A stretch of DNA of 64,000 nt from Candidatus Nomurabacteria bacterium (GCA_020631865.1 JACKGS010000003.1:1-64000); one strand, 5' to 3'. Positions 16,662 through 27,651 are shown, counted from the stretch's first letter. Numbers and translations: made by a program. The notes: generated by a model from the sequence alone, not told the origin.

Positions 16662-17630
16662 ATGAATGTTTGGCAAAAATTTGAACAGCCGTTTTTTATT
16701 TTGGCACCAATGGAAGCAGTGACGGACCATGTTTTTAGAAGAGTGGTGAATGAAGCAGCTGCACCAGACGTCTTTTTTAGTGAGTTTACTAACGCAACTG
16801 GCTGGGTTCATGCCGGAGAAAAAGCTGTTGCCGGTAGATTAACTATTCATCCTGATGAAAAATACCCGTTAATTGCCCAGATTTGGTGCTCAGAGCCCGA
16901 TGATATTGAGAAATTAGCAATCTATTGCAAAAACCTAGGATACCAAGGAATAGATTTAAATATGGGCTGCCCCGCAAAAACAGCAGTTAAAAACAGTGGT
17001 GGATCTGCCATGATTCGACAACCAGAACTTGCTGCAAAAATCATTCAATCAGCAAAAAAGGCTGGCTTACCCGTTAGCGTAAAGACTCGACTGGGATACA
17101 CGAATATCCAAGAATGGAAAGGTTGGTTAACTCATATCTTACAGCAAGACATTTCAGCACTGACAATTCACCTCAGAACAAAAAAAGAGATGAGCAAGGT
17201 ACCAGCACACTGGGAACTCATGCCAAATATCAGAAAACTACGTGATGAGATATCGCCTCATACTCTGCTAATTGGTAATGGTGACGTAAAAGACCGTGCT
17301 CACGGTGAAGCGCTAATTAAACAAACTGGTATCGACGGAATAATGATCGGCAGGGGAGTTTTTTCAAATATTTTTGCTTTTGAAGAAGTGCCTGCAGCAC
17401 ACTCCAAGCAAGAGCTTATTGCATTACTACACTTTCACCTCAATCTTTTTGAAGAATCAAATACCAAATATCAGATATCAGATATTTCTGTAAAACCATA
17501 TCAGACATTAAAACGATTCTTTAAAATATACATTCGAGATTTTCCCGGTAGCCACGACATACGTAATCTTTTAATGGAGAGTTCTACTATTGATGAGGCA
17601 AGAGTTATACTTGATAATAACAAAATATAA
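16662..17630 (+). CDS. tRNA-dihydrouridine synthase (Dus family)
   Basis: A 322-residue FMN enzyme that reduces uridine in tRNA D-loops. A TIM barrel starts with APMEAVTDHVFRRVV. The catalytic cysteine lies in DLNMGCPAK, and the FMN phosphate site IGNGDVKD and GIDGIMIGRG is present. The C-terminal helical RNA-binding part is shorter than usual. TATAAT at 16650-16655 ends six bases before the ATG, so the mRNA is probably leaderless. The membrane protein downstream starts 38 bases after the stop and has its own ribosome site. Confidence 0.9.
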   Translation: MNVWQKFEQPFFILAPMEAVTDHVFRRVVNEAAAPDVFFSEFTNATGWVHAGEKAVAGRLTIHPDEKYPLIAQIWCSEPDDIEKLAIYCKNLGYQGIDLNMGCPAKTAVKNSGGSAMIRQPELAAKIIQSAKKAGLPVSVKTRLGYTNIQEWKGWLTHILQQDISALTIHLRTKKEMSKVPAHWELMPNIRKLRDEISPHTLLIGNGDVKDRAHGEALIKQTGIDGIMIGRGVFSNIFAFEEVPAAHSKQELIALLHFHLNLFEESNTKYQISDISVKPYQTLKRFFKIYIRDFPGSHDIRNLLMESSTIDEARVILDNNKI

Positions 17631-17668
17631 TTGCTAATGTTATAATATGCACATCAAAGAGGAGAAAT

Positions 17669-18559
17669 ATGTCAAAACAACACGCTACAAAAAAATCAAA
17701 ACACGATTCAGCCACAAACAATGATAGTAAGCCACAGTATAATTCTAATCCGTTTACTCTAAGCTTTAATGCATTTTCTAATTTTATGAATTTTAACTCA
17801 GGCTGGGGCATCGCTTTAATTGCCATGTCATTATTAAGTGGTCTTGCAAACCTACTACGAGTATTTCTTGAGACAGTAATTAACAGCAATACCGCACATG
17901 CAATGACAATCACTCAATCTACTATTCATTTTAGCAATATTGGCCTACCGGAGCTCAGTATAATCATAGCTATTTTTATTTTTGTATTTGTAATTACCTT
18001 GGTAGCTATTGTCGCAGGAACGGCAATAGGTGCATTTATTCAAGGCATGTTCAGTTATGTAGCACTTAAGAGTATTGAAGGCCACAAAGTATCTTTTAAT
18101 GAAGCAGTGGACGCCGTTTCAAAAAGATTTATGCGCCTATTCTTGTCTAATCTTTTAGCAACACTTAAAATTATTGGCTGGACAATGTTATTTATTATTC
18201 CAGGTATAATTGCCGGCCTGCGGTACGCACTACTAAGCTTTGTGATAATGGATGAGCCGATAGAAAATAAGGGTATTAAAACAAGCCACGAAAGAGTGAA
18301 GCTATTAACTCGCGGAAGACTTATGGAAGTGTTTGGAGTTAATACTGTAGGCTCACTGATACCAATCGTAGGCGGCGTCATTACCCTAGCAGGCGGCGGA
18401 TCATTATACAGACAACTACAAGTATACGGAGATAATAACATAGAAAAGCCAAAGATACATTGGCTAAACTATATTGGTATTATACTGATTGGAGCAGTAG
18501 TAGCACTTATTTCAATGCTATTAATACTACTGCTTGCTCTTGCTGTAGTTAATAGTTAG
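17669..18559 (+). CDS. Multi-pass membrane protein
   Basis: A 296-residue integral membrane protein with about six hydrophobic segments (near 48-68, 92-125, 160-195, 215-240 and 262-290 in the protein). A charged N-terminal tail of 35 residues precedes them. It resembles YciC/glycerophosphodiester-phosphodiesterase membrane-domain proteins in layout, especially GWTMLFIIPGIIAGLRYALL. GAGGAG lies five to ten bases before the ATG. Function unknown. Confidence 0.65.
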   Translation: MSKQHATKKSKHDSATNNDSKPQYNSNPFTLSFNAFSNFMNFNSGWGIALIAMSLLSGLANLLRVFLETVINSNTAHAMTITQSTIHFSNIGLPELSIIIAIFIFVFVITLVAIVAGTAIGAFIQGMFSYVALKSIEGHKVSFNEAVDAVSKRFMRLFLSNLLATLKIIGWTMLFIIPGIIAGLRYALLSFVIMDEPIENKGIKTSHERVKLLTRGRLMEVFGVNTVGSLIPIVGGVITLAGGGSLYRQLQVYGDNNIEKPKIHWLNYIGIILIGAVVALISMLLILLLALAVVNS

Positions 18560-19461
18560 CTATTAACTACTACTCTTAGAGATGGACCAGCAAGTACGGC
18601 TGCAGTTGCAATATTATAAAATACTCCAGCCACAAACTTTTCGTTAACAAGATCTTCATTCGATTCAATAGCCTTTATGCCATTTTCCAAAGCCCAAACA
18701 TCTAGATTAAACGCCTGATACTGCTCACCAAACTCATTAGTGATTGAGCCACGATCTAAGGTTGTCCCCACTTTTGTGTTAATACCTAAGACTACCTCGT
18801 TGTGTGGTCCACGAACCGTTTGAACATGAGACTCGTCTTTTGTAACATCTTTGATGTTTTGAATCATTTCAGGGCCAGTTGATACATATTTATTTTCTAT
18901 TAATAGTTCTGCGCCAGCTTTAATTTTACCAATAAGTTCTTGCGACACCTCAACTCCAAGTGTGGCAGAAATTTCTGAGATCTCGTCTGCCTTATCAGCT
19001 ATAAAGCTTATAATTTCTGCCATCCTATCACATGCACCGCAACCACACTTTTCAGTTGTTGCATGATCATCCGTGTGCCCGCCGATATCATAACCGTTAC
19101 TGGTAAGATCTTCGAACATTTCTTTTGAGTGCGCAACACTAGTTTTACCTTGTGCAACTAGAATTTCAGCGTCAATTAACGCCTCGGCTACCACCAATGA
19201 ATATGTACCTCCAGCAGCATTAGGGGCCTGCTGATCAGAGCCTGGATCACTTCGGCCGTCAACACACCACTTTGGAATCAGCATATTTACGACGCCTGGA
19301 TCGACATCAATCTCCTCATATTGCCTTCCTTGGCTCATTTGTTCTGCCAAGAGATCCACTGTTGTATCAGAAATTTCACCAGCCTCAACACGACCCTTGG
19401 GCTCTATGGCGCCAATTGCAATATTTCCCAAAACAGGCACTTTTTTAACTTCTGTATCCAT
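18556..19461 (-). CDS. Zeta-class (cadmium/zinc) carbonic anhydrase-like protein
   Basis: A 301-residue protein whose motifs recall CDCA-type carbonic anhydrases: KWCVDGR (C66, D68, R70), NAAGGTYSL at 82-90, GGHTDDHA (H129) and CGCGACD (C139, C141, C144). In CDCA enzymes a Cys-His-Cys set binds cadmium or zinc and hydrates CO2. I choose ATG 19461 because GAAGGAG lies eight to fourteen bases upstream; the frame is open to 19491. No signal peptide is seen. An unrelated Cys-rich metalloprotein remains possible. Confidence 0.6.
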   Translation of the reverse strand: MDTEVKKVPVLGNIAIGAIEPKGRVEAGEISDTTVDLLAEQMSQGRQYEEIDVDPGVVNMLIPKWCVDGRSDPGSDQQAPNAAGGTYSLVVAEALIDAEILVAQGKTSVAHSKEMFEDLTSNGYDIGGHTDDHATTEKCGCGACDRMAEIISFIADKADEISEISATLGVEVSQELIGKIKAGAELLIENKYVSTGPEMIQNIKDVTKDESHVQTVRGPHNEVVLGINTKVGTTLDRGSITNEFGEQYQAFNLDVWALENGIKAIESNEDLVNEKFVAGVFYNIATAAVLAGPSLRVVVNS

Positions 19462-19588
19462 AACTAATGCTCCTTCAGATGATTTTTCCATATATTTCCT
19501 TATTTATTTGAATAATCCGAAAACCATTGTAATACATGTGACAAAAATCACAAAACATTTGAAGATAGTATATTATTATTACGATATT

Positions 19589-19918
19589 GTGAGTGATCAT
19601 GTAAACCATCACGAACTTCCATTTGATATACCTATCATAATTAATAGTGACGTCGATTCACTGGTAGACAGAGCCTTTACGCGAGAAGATATTCAGACCT
19701 TGAAACAGCAGAATCCTATATTTTTTAGACTAATAAACAGGAGCTTAGAACGTATATCACCCCAAGATATACCCAAGAAAACCGAGATTCTTCAACTTGT
19801 AACTGACTTATTAAGATTATGCGGAAGTGCTGCAAGTAGAGCCGCACTTGAAGAGGATTTTTTGATCAAGTACGGTGAATATACGACACCAGATCAGACA
19901 CCACCCACAAATAGCTAG
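19589..19918 (+). CDS. Hypothetical protein, GTG start
   Basis: A 109-residue acidic helical protein ending just past the stop of convergent atpC (4-base overlap). The frame is open far upstream but across the start of the divergent carbonic-anhydrase-like gene. GTG 19589, a few bases after a TATTAT/GATATT -10-like stretch, is the most credible start. The C-terminal half (QLVTDLLRLCGSAASRAALE) is helical. No family recognised. Confidence 0.5.
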   Translation: MSDHVNHHELPFDIPIIINSDVDSLVDRAFTREDIQTLKQQNPIFFRLINRSLERISPQDIPKKTEILQLVTDLLRLCGSAASRAALEEDFLIKYGEYTTPDQTPPTNS

Positions 19919-20340
19919 CGATTTCTGCGACGCTTATATTTAGCTACATTCAAACGAACGGCTTGACGGTCTATCATTGCCTGAGCTTTATCAAGACTAA
20001 CTTTATCTTTAGCATTCTTATATGCTTCTTGCGCAGCAATTAGAGCTTTTTTAGAACTTTCTTCATGTATATCTTCAGCGTGGACAGCCTCATCCGCCAA
20101 AATTCTGACAGTATTATCCAAGATTTCTATCACTCCGCCATCTGTTGCAAAATATTCCATTTGCTCAACTGAGTCTTTCTCATTTTTACGCACTGCAATA
20201 AGTCCAGGCACCGCTAGCGACACCAATGGCATATGATGGGGGAAGATACCTATTTGTCCATCAGGCGTAGGCAACTGAATCTCGTAGACCTCCTCCGAGA
20301 ACTTAACTCCAGATAATGTAATGATTTGAAACTTAATCAT
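19915..20340 (-). CDS. atpC: ATP synthase epsilon subunit
   Basis: A 141-residue epsilon subunit of F1, the central-stalk and inhibitory subunit. The N-terminal beta domain holds TPDGQIGIFPHHMPLVS, followed by YFATDGGVIEIL. The C-terminal helical hairpin runs from about residue 90 to the end. It is the last gene of the atp operon, separated from atpD by a four-helix-bundle gene and two inverted repeat copies. It converges with the small gene ending at 19918. Confidence 0.92.
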   Translation of the reverse strand: MIKFQIITLSGVKFSEEVYEIQLPTPDGQIGIFPHHMPLVSLAVPGLIAVRKNEKDSVEQMEYFATDGGVIEILDNTVRILADEAVHAEDIHEESSKKALIAAQEAYKNAKDKVSLDKAQAMIDRQAVRLNVAKYKRRRNR

Positions 20341-20364
20341 GCGAAGCTCCGTTTCAGTTTACTT

Positions 20365-20396
20365 ATGAAATATGAAATATGGAATATGGAATATGG
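20365..20396. repeat. ATGGAATATG-type interspersed repeat R1
   Basis: Tandem 7-8-base units of atgaaat/atggaat. It lies between atpC and the four-helix-bundle gene, in inverted orientation to the copy at 20782-20811. The same family recurs at most junctions of the atp operon. Confidence 0.75.
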
Positions 20397-20407
20397 GGTA
20401 AAAAACA

Positions 20408-20785
20408 TTATTTTCTTTGCTCCGTTGACTTTATAAGTCCTACTATTAGTTTATGGGTTATTTCTGCTTGATCAAGTGCCGTCTGCAGATCTTGCTTACC
20501 AGTAAGCTCAACATCTGCTGTCAGAATTAGTTGATTCTGAACCTCTGTCAGTGAGCCGCGCGCCATGACGTAAAAATGCAGCTTATCTGCTTTACTGGAA
20601 CGGCCAAAACCTTCAGCAATATTTGACGAAACCGACATTGCTGCTCGTCGCATCTGGGAAACTGAACTATACACTTCTTCTTTGGGAAATTTTTTCGTGA
20701 TTCTAAACACCATAAAGAACAGCTTACGACTCGCTTGCCAACCGTTAAGATCCTGAAAATTAGTAATTTTCTTGCCTTCTCCCAT
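20408..20785 (-). CDS. Four-helix-bundle protein (S23/Avd-like family)
   Basis: A 125-residue member of the 23S rRNA intervening-sequence protein family (TIGR02436). Recognisable features are FQDLNGWQASRKL at the start, FPKEEVYSSVSQMRRAAMSV, then SNIAEGFGR and the C-terminal QAEITHKLIVGLIKSL-like helix. The family includes proteins encoded in rRNA intervening sequences and is structurally related to Avd, the accessory protein of DGR reverse transcriptases. Here it splits atpD from atpC. It is flanked by inverted copies of the AT-rich repeat, and its start codon lies inside one of them. It is probably a mobile passenger. Confidence 0.85.
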   Translation of the reverse strand: MGEGKKITNFQDLNGWQASRKLFFMVFRITKKFPKEEVYSSVSQMRRAAMSVSSNIAEGFGRSSKADKLHFYVMARGSLTEVQNQLILTADVELTGKQDLQTALDQAEITHKLIVGLIKSTEQRK

Positions 20786-20811
20786 TTTTCATATTCCGTT
20801 TTTCATATTGC
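20782..20811. repeat. ATGGAATATG-type interspersed repeat R2
   Basis: The sequence ccatttttcatattccg... is the inverted partner of R1. Together they bracket the four-helix-bundle gene, and the gene's ATG (20783-20785) is within this copy. Confidence 0.75.
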
Positions 20812-20820
20812 AAATAGCGT

Positions 20821-22708
<1,888 letters not shown>

Positions 22709-22712
<4 letters not shown>

Positions 22713-23224
22713 GAAACCTTCTCCTCGAGTCCAGCACTATCTTTATATGTCAGCTCAATTAAATCTTTGGCATAAACTTGTGGCCATACATCAATGACGT
22801 ACTCCCATAATGTTACACCCGGCTCAGTTTGAAATACATCAGATACATCACGCTGTCGAAGTTTATTTTGTTTTCGGAATGTCCTGTATGTAGCTTCAGA
22901 CATAGATTCAAGAACTATATACGCTACATGGAACGCAACTAGGCGCACATGGTCAGTTGGTTTTTTTCTTACATCTTCGAATAATGAAAGCTGATCATTG
23001 AAAGGCAAACAATCCCTTTCAATTGCTTGTTCAAAAGCCCAGTATCTATTTGGATTATTAGTATTGTTACTATCAATACCGCACGCCATAATATGAGACT
23101 TCTTGTCTTTGATACGAGTACGCTCCTTGTCTGTTGTGGCACGCATGACTAGATCTATTACATGAGACGATATGTCCGCACGCAACTCATTTTCAAACTC
23201 AGGAATATTTACAACTTCGCTCAC
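22709..23224 (-). CDS. Hypothetical protein inside atp operon
   Basis: A 171-residue soluble protein, unrecognised. It has an acidic N-terminus (PEFENELRADISSHVIDLVM), a basic middle and no membrane segments. It begins about 110 bases downstream of atpG, the gap holding repeat R3, and overlaps the next unknown gene by four bases (ATGA). Confidence 0.6.
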
Positions 23225-23293
23225 GATATTACCTCTGTTTTATTCATTGGATTGTGATTCGAGTTCAGAATGACAGGACTTACCTGGTTTTTC

Positions 23294-23325
23294 CCATATT
23301 CCATATTTCGTATTACATATTCCAT
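23294..23325. repeat. ATGGAATATG-type interspersed repeat R3
   Basis: The sequence catattccatatttcg... lies between atpG and the unknown gene 22709-23224, in the same orientation as R2 and R4. It ends nine bases before the atpG stop. Confidence 0.7.
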
Positions 23326-23333
23326 GCAGCCCA

Positions 23334-24200
23334 TCATCCAATCGCCTCCGCGCCGCCAGTGATTTCGGCAAGCTCTTGGGTAATCGCCGCTTGACGGGCA
23401 GTGTTGAGCGCCAAGGTTAAATCGTCAACAATGTCATTTGCGTTATCGGTTGCATTCTTCATAGCAAGCATCCGTGAAGAATGTTCTGAGGCAGCAGATT
23501 CAAGCATATACTGCATCATAGAAACTTCTACAAAGCGTTCTGTAACCTCGTGAAGAACTTTGGCTGGAGTTGGCTCAAAAACCGCCTCTTCCAAATGCGA
23601 TGGCAGTTCAACATCTTCAAACGCCACCGGTATTAAGCGAGCGGTTGCAGGCTGCTGATTCACGCTTGAGATGAAGTCGGTGTAAATAATATCGACAGCA
23701 TCGTACTCACCATCTCGATATTTATCGACGGCAGTGATTAAAATTGGTCGTAAATCTTCAGCAGTAGGGGAAGCGACAAAATCATGATACGCACCAATGA
23801 CACTTACATCGTGAAGCTTTGAGGCAAATGCAGTTGCGCGCTTCCCAATAGTAATAACTTCGTTTTCTATACCGCTTTCAGTATCTTTCTTTAATTCACC
23901 CGCAAAGTGCCGCAAGATATTAGAGTTATAGCCGCCAGCCAAACCACTATCTGAAGCCACCACGATCAGCAGACGTTTTTTCACACTGCGGCGAACAAAT
24001 AGGGGATGCTTCGACACATCTGTCATCTGGCGAATACGAGTCAGTAGCTGATTCGCAATCTTCGCAAACTCCCGAGAAGCCGTCGCCGCATCCTGCGCCT
24101 TGCGCAGTTTAGAAGCCGCCACCATCTCCATAGCCTTAGTAATCTGCTTAGTGTTCTTAACAGATGTAATTCTTCGTCGTAGTTGCTGTGTACTAGCCAT
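23334..24200 (-). CDS. atpG: ATP synthase gamma subunit
   Basis: The 288-residue central shaft subunit. Diagnostic ends are the N-terminal RRRITSVKNTKQITKAMEMV and the C-terminal MLAMKNATDNANDIVDDLTL, then ITQELAEI. These form the coiled coil inside the alpha3beta3 ring. The length is normal. The atpA-adjacent unknown gene ends three bases before this start, so they are co-translated. Confidence 0.95.
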   Translation of the reverse strand: MASTQQLRRRITSVKNTKQITKAMEMVAASKLRKAQDAATASREFAKIANQLLTRIRQMTDVSKHPLFVRRSVKKRLLIVVASDSGLAGGYNSNILRHFAGELKKDTESGIENEVITIGKRATAFASKLHDVSVIGAYHDFVASPTAEDLRPILITAVDKYRDGEYDAVDIIYTDFISSVNQQPATARLIPVAFEDVELPSHLEEAVFEPTPAKVLHEVTERFVEVSMMQYMLESAASEHSSRMLAMKNATDNANDIVDDLTLALNTARQAAITQELAEITGGAEAIG

Positions 24201-24203
24201 AAC

Positions 24204-24617
24204 TTAAAACCTTGCATCTTCCTGATGCTCTACTTGCCTACCATGATCCACAATAGTCGCCAAAAGTAACTCGGCACTAGTCATTCCCGACTTATCAAAA
24301 TTATTAGTCATATAATCATAAAAACCATATCTCACTACCTCTGACGAAATACCGGCTAGCTTGGTTTGCCGCTGGTCACGCAAATGTAGCTGTTCAAGGG
24401 ATTTCGTAAGCAGCTCACCCAAGCCGTCAGAAAGGTGTGGCGAAAGTTCGCCCTCAGCGGCGGATTTAGCCAAATTCTCCAATGCAGTCCTTAGACTTTG
24501 ACCATATTCACTTTTTCAGCTAAATCTTTATCGGACATCTTAAAGAGTCTCCTCATCCAGCAAGTCTTTTGTGTCATCAAAACCCTCAACCATAGCCCTA
24601 ACATCTCCAAATTTCAT
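24204..24617 (-). pseudogene. Unknown gene between atpA and atpG, split by frameshift
   Basis: Three frames join into one protein. MKFGDVRAMVEGFDDTKDLL opens at 24617, and MSDKDLAEK opens at 24538 immediately after its stop. The main part (EYGQSLRTALENLAKSAAEG to HGRQVEHQEDARF) ends at 24204. Adding one A to the AAAAA run joins the second and third parts, and removing one T from CTTTAAG joins the first. The likely product is 110 or 137 residues, helical, of unknown function. It lies in the middle of the ATP synthase operon. Confidence 0.5.
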
Positions 24618-24696
24618 AAAAATCCTATCTCCCTGAAAGTTGCAGAATTAATTATACTAGACCCCGATTAAGTCGAGAATCCAGACTGGTCGAACC

Positions 24697-24724
24697 CATA
24701 TTTCTTATTCCATATTTCATTTTT
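24697..24724. repeat. ATGGAATATG-type interspersed repeat R4
   Basis: The sequence catatttcttattccatatttcat overlaps the deduced stop of atpA at 24717-24719. It lies in the junction between atpA and the next unknown gene. Confidence 0.65.
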
Positions 24725-26279
24725 CTTGTTCTGAAGACTCCTGAGCCTGAAAGTCACTTGCTACCGCTTCAGCCGTCTTCATAATTAATTCCCGCATCGC
24801 GCCTTCAACTTTTGATCACCTTTATCTAGTGCAGTCATTTCTCTTTTGTGCTGTGAATGAAGATTTGAAAGAAGGTTCTTCTGAACTTCTTTGATTTTTT
24901 CAACTGGCACTGTATCGAACGCGCCTTCGTTAGCTGCAAGCAAGGTTGCGGCCTGTTCCCCCAAATAGCGAGTGGTGAATACTGTGGTTGTTTTAAGATT
25001 TCAGTCAAGCGCTGACCGCGTTCAATACGCTTTTTGGTTTCAGCATCAAGATCAGTCGAAAACTGGGCGAAGGCAGCAAGTTCGCGGAACTGTGCAAGTG
25101 AAAGCTTAATACCACCAGAAACAGATTTAATTGTTTTGGTCTGCGCGGCACCACCCACACGAGAAACGGATGTTCCTACCGAAACAGCCGGGCGAATACC
25201 CTGGTAAAACAGATTGGTTTCAAGGAATATCTGACCATCGGTAATAGAAATCACGTTGGTTGGAATATAGCCAGAAACATCACCAGCCTGCGTTTCAATA
25301 ATTGGTAGGGCAGTTAATGAGCCACCACCCTTGGCATCGGATAGTTTTGCGGCACGTTCGAGCAGGCGAGAGTGCAGGTAAAATACATCACCCGGGTACG
25401 CCTCACGTCCCGGTGGTCGACGAAGGAGTAGTGACATCTGACGATATGCAGCAGCGTGCTTTGAAAGATCGTCATAAATTACCAGTGCGTGCTCACCATT
25501 ATCGCGGAAGTATTCGCCCATAGCTGCACCAGCATACGGCGCAAGATACTGCATAGAAGCTGGATCAGACGGGGAAGTAGCAACTACAATTGTTTGCTCC
25601 ATCACGCCCTCGCGCTTTAAACGCTCAACAAGACGCGCAACCTTAGCGTTTTTCTGCCCAATAGCAACGTAGACGTTGATAATGCCTGTTTTTTGCTTGG
25701 CTTGGTTAATCATTGCATCAACCGCAATCGCAGTTTTACCAGTTTGGCGATCACCAATAATCAGCTCGCGCTGGCCACGACCAATTGGAATGAAGCATCA
25801 ACGGCTACAACAATACCAGTCATCACAGGTTCGTGCACACTTTTTCGATCAAGTACACCTGGTGCTTCTTTTCAATTAAGCCAGTGTTTTTGATTTGATT
25901 GGGGTGCCACCGTCAATAGCTTGCCCGAGCGGGTTCACTACGCGACCAACAAGTTCTGGACCAACCGGAATCTCAAGCACTTTTCCTGTCAGGTGAACTT
26001 TAGGCACCAGCTTTAATTTTGATGTCTTCACCCAAAATAACGGCACCAATTTCGTCTTGCATCAAGTTGAGGGCAAAAAGCGGTGATTTTAGAACCGTCC
26101 GTATTGCCTCAATTTCAAGCATTTCGTTATATCCAGCCTTTGAAAGACCGTAAATCCAGCAAATACCATCACCAACGCGAATCACCACGCCAGTATCTTG
26201 CGTCGTCACCAGCTGCTTTTAGTTCATCAATCGCTGCACGCAGCTCGCCACTTAGTTCTTTCATTGAAATTTCTGCCAT
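24717..26279 (-). pseudogene. atpA: ATP synthase alpha subunit, broken by several indels
   Basis: The whole alpha subunit is present but spread over frames: MAEISMKELSGELRAAID at the start; VVIRVGDGICWIYGLSKAGY (about 26150-26209); PVGPELVGR and [20 protein letters not shown] in the 25.7-25.95 kb region; a long intact stretch from [20 protein letters not shown] to [20 protein letters not shown] (25713-24990); then [19 protein letters not shown] and a final MRELIMKTAEAV frame ending at TGA 24717. At least two shifts are one-base changes in G or T runs. All other F1 subunits are intact, so sequencing error is favoured over loss. Confidence 0.8.
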
Positions 26280-26303
26280 TATAATGCTCCTTTCAGTCGC
26301 TTA

Positions 26304-26333
26304 GAAATATGAAAAATGGAATATGGAATATGG
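26304..26333. repeat. ATGGAATATG-type interspersed repeat R5
   Basis: The sequence gaaatatgaaaaatggaatatgg... lies just upstream of atpA, inverted relative to R6. The pair can form a long stem around the 26370-26452 element. Confidence 0.75.
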
Positions 26334-26369
26334 TTAATTTTGTAATTCACTTGGTGAATTAGTTTCGTT

Positions 26370-26452
26370 AGACTGGACTCCGTATCAAGTACGGAATGAC
26401 GGCGATTGAAAGTATTACTGCTTTCGTCATTCCCGCAAAGACGGGAATCCAG
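26370..26452. repeat. REP-like palindromic pair (TCATTCCCGC type)
   Basis: Two short palindromes in tandem: CTCCGTATCAAGTACGGAATGACG, and then GTCATTCCCGCAAAGACGGGAATCCAG. The stems are TCCGTA/TACGGA and ATTCCCG/CGGGAAT. Similar extragenic palindromes are widespread in bacteria. It sits in the atpH-atpA junction between repeats R5 and R6. Confidence 0.6.
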
Positions 26453-26471
26453 ATCGATAAAACCCATTTTA

Positions 26472-26493
26472 CATATTTCATATTTCATATTCC
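26472..26493. repeat. ATGGAATATG-type interspersed repeat R6
   Basis: The sequence catatttcatatttcatattcc is the inverted partner of R5, seven bases from the atpH stop. Confidence 0.7.
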
Positions 26494-26499
26494 AGTTCC

Positions 26500-26880
26500 T
26501 TACGCTCTTAACTTTACTAATTTAGTCTTCAACGAAAGATCAAGCTCCATATCTGGCGCACTCACAATAACACCGCCCAGCAAGTTTCTGTCGATCTCTT
26601 CATGTAAAATAACTGTCTTCGCACCGGTAGACTGCTTTACGCGTTCCATCAGATCCTTCTTCAGATCGTCTGAAAGAGGGAAGGCGGTTCGCGCCTCTGC
26701 ATCAATTATGCCATGCACCTGTGCGTATTCTTTCGATATATCAACTAAAATATCTTCAACCTGGCTATGCAGCCTCTGGTCAACCAAAAATGCCGCCAGT
26801 TCCTTGGTAGCTTTTTTAGCACCAACTTTATCCAGTCGAGCCACGAATCCACAAGCTATATCGGTTCGATCAAGTGCCAT
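26500..26880 (-). CDS. atpH: ATP synthase delta subunit (short)
   Basis: A 126-residue delta (OSCP-like) peripheral-stalk subunit. The diagnostic C-terminal motif is DRNLLGGVIVSAPDMELDLS, followed by LKTKL. Typical delta subunits are near 175 residues; this one has a shortened N-terminal helical domain. The position between atpF and atpA is canonical. Confidence 0.85.
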   Translation of the reverse strand: MALDRTDIACGFVARLDKVGAKKATKELAAFLVDQRLHSQVEDILVDISKEYAQVHGIIDAEARTAFPLSDDLKKDLMERVKQSTGAKTVILHEEIDRNLLGGVIVSAPDMELDLSLKTKLVKLRA

Positions 26881-26904
26881 TAGTTTACCCCCTTCAGTTG
26901 CAGC

Positions 26905-26982
26905 AATATGAAAAATGAAAAATGAAAAATGGGGTTCGCTGCAGCCAAATCATATTTCATATTCCTTATTTCATATTTCATT
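26905..26982. repeat. Inverted repeat pair R7/R8 between atpF and atpH
   Basis: AATATGAAAAATGAAAAATG... (26905-26932) faces CATATTTCATATTCCTTATT... (26951-26982) across an 18-base spacer. Together they would form an AT-rich stem-loop in the atp mRNA overlapping the atpF stop. Confidence 0.75.
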
Positions 26983-27516
26983 TGGTCTCCTCAAGAGCTT
27001 TTCTAATAATAGATTCACTCTTCTTAGAGTCAACAGCCTCACCAAGTACCGCTTCAGTTGCCCGCGCCACTAAACCGAGCGTTTCTTTTTTGAGTGCCTC
27101 GCGAGCCTTCAGAACTTCAGCTTCAATCTGTAATTTGCCATCAGCAATAATTTTTTCAGCCTTTGCGACTGCAGTTACTTCAGCATCCGTGATAATCACA
27201 CCAGCTTCTTCACGGCTCTTTTAATGATTTCTTCAGACTCTTTTCGTGCTTCGCCTAGCAAAGCATTAACGCGCTTTTCTGCTTCTTCATTTTGCTTATT
27301 CAGCTCTTCAGCCTTATTTAAGCTTTCCTCGATAGTTTTTCGCCTAGTCTCAATCGTATCTACGATCTTACCCAATGCAAACTTCTTAACTAACAAAAAG
27401 AACATCAAGAAGGTGATACCTTGCGCCAAAATAGCAAGTGGACTCAGTCCAAGAGCGGCGATTCCCTGTGATTCAGCCGGCTCTGTGGAAGCCAACAATT
27501 GTACGATGTTCATCAT
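26978..27516 (-). pseudogene. atpF: ATP synthase b subunit, split by one frameshift
   Basis: The first part (27516-27196) carries the membrane anchor SPLAILAQGITFLMFFLLVK and the coiled-coil stalk up to KESEEIIKRAV. The second part continues at once in another frame (MIITDAEVTAVAKAEKIIAD to SIIRKALEETK, stop at 26978). A single base missing near 27205 explains the break. The repaired product of about 179 residues is the normal length of subunit b, the peripheral stalk of FoF1. A read error is likely. Confidence 0.85.
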
Positions 27517-27540
27517 GATATTTTATCTCCGTTAACATTT

Positions 27541-27620
27541 TGAAATACGAAATATGAAAAATGAAAAATGGGACTTATTGCAGTTAAGCCATGTTTCATA
27601 TTCCTTATTTCATATTTCAT
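27541..27620. repeat. Inverted repeat pair R9/R10 between atpE and atpF
   Basis: Two facing arrays, tgaaatacgaaatatgaaaa... (27541-27571) and atgtttcatattccttattt... (27591-27620). It is the same family and layout as R7/R8, including the loop theme ggg..tgcag..aagcc. Confidence 0.75.
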
Positions 27621-27651
27621 CATATCGTTTCTCCTATGTAGTGTTTGTATC

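Noticed and set aside
24717..26279. Programmed frameshifting in atpA
   Set aside because: There are several shifts in different directions, at homopolymers without slippery heptamers or stimulatory structures, while other genes show the same pattern.
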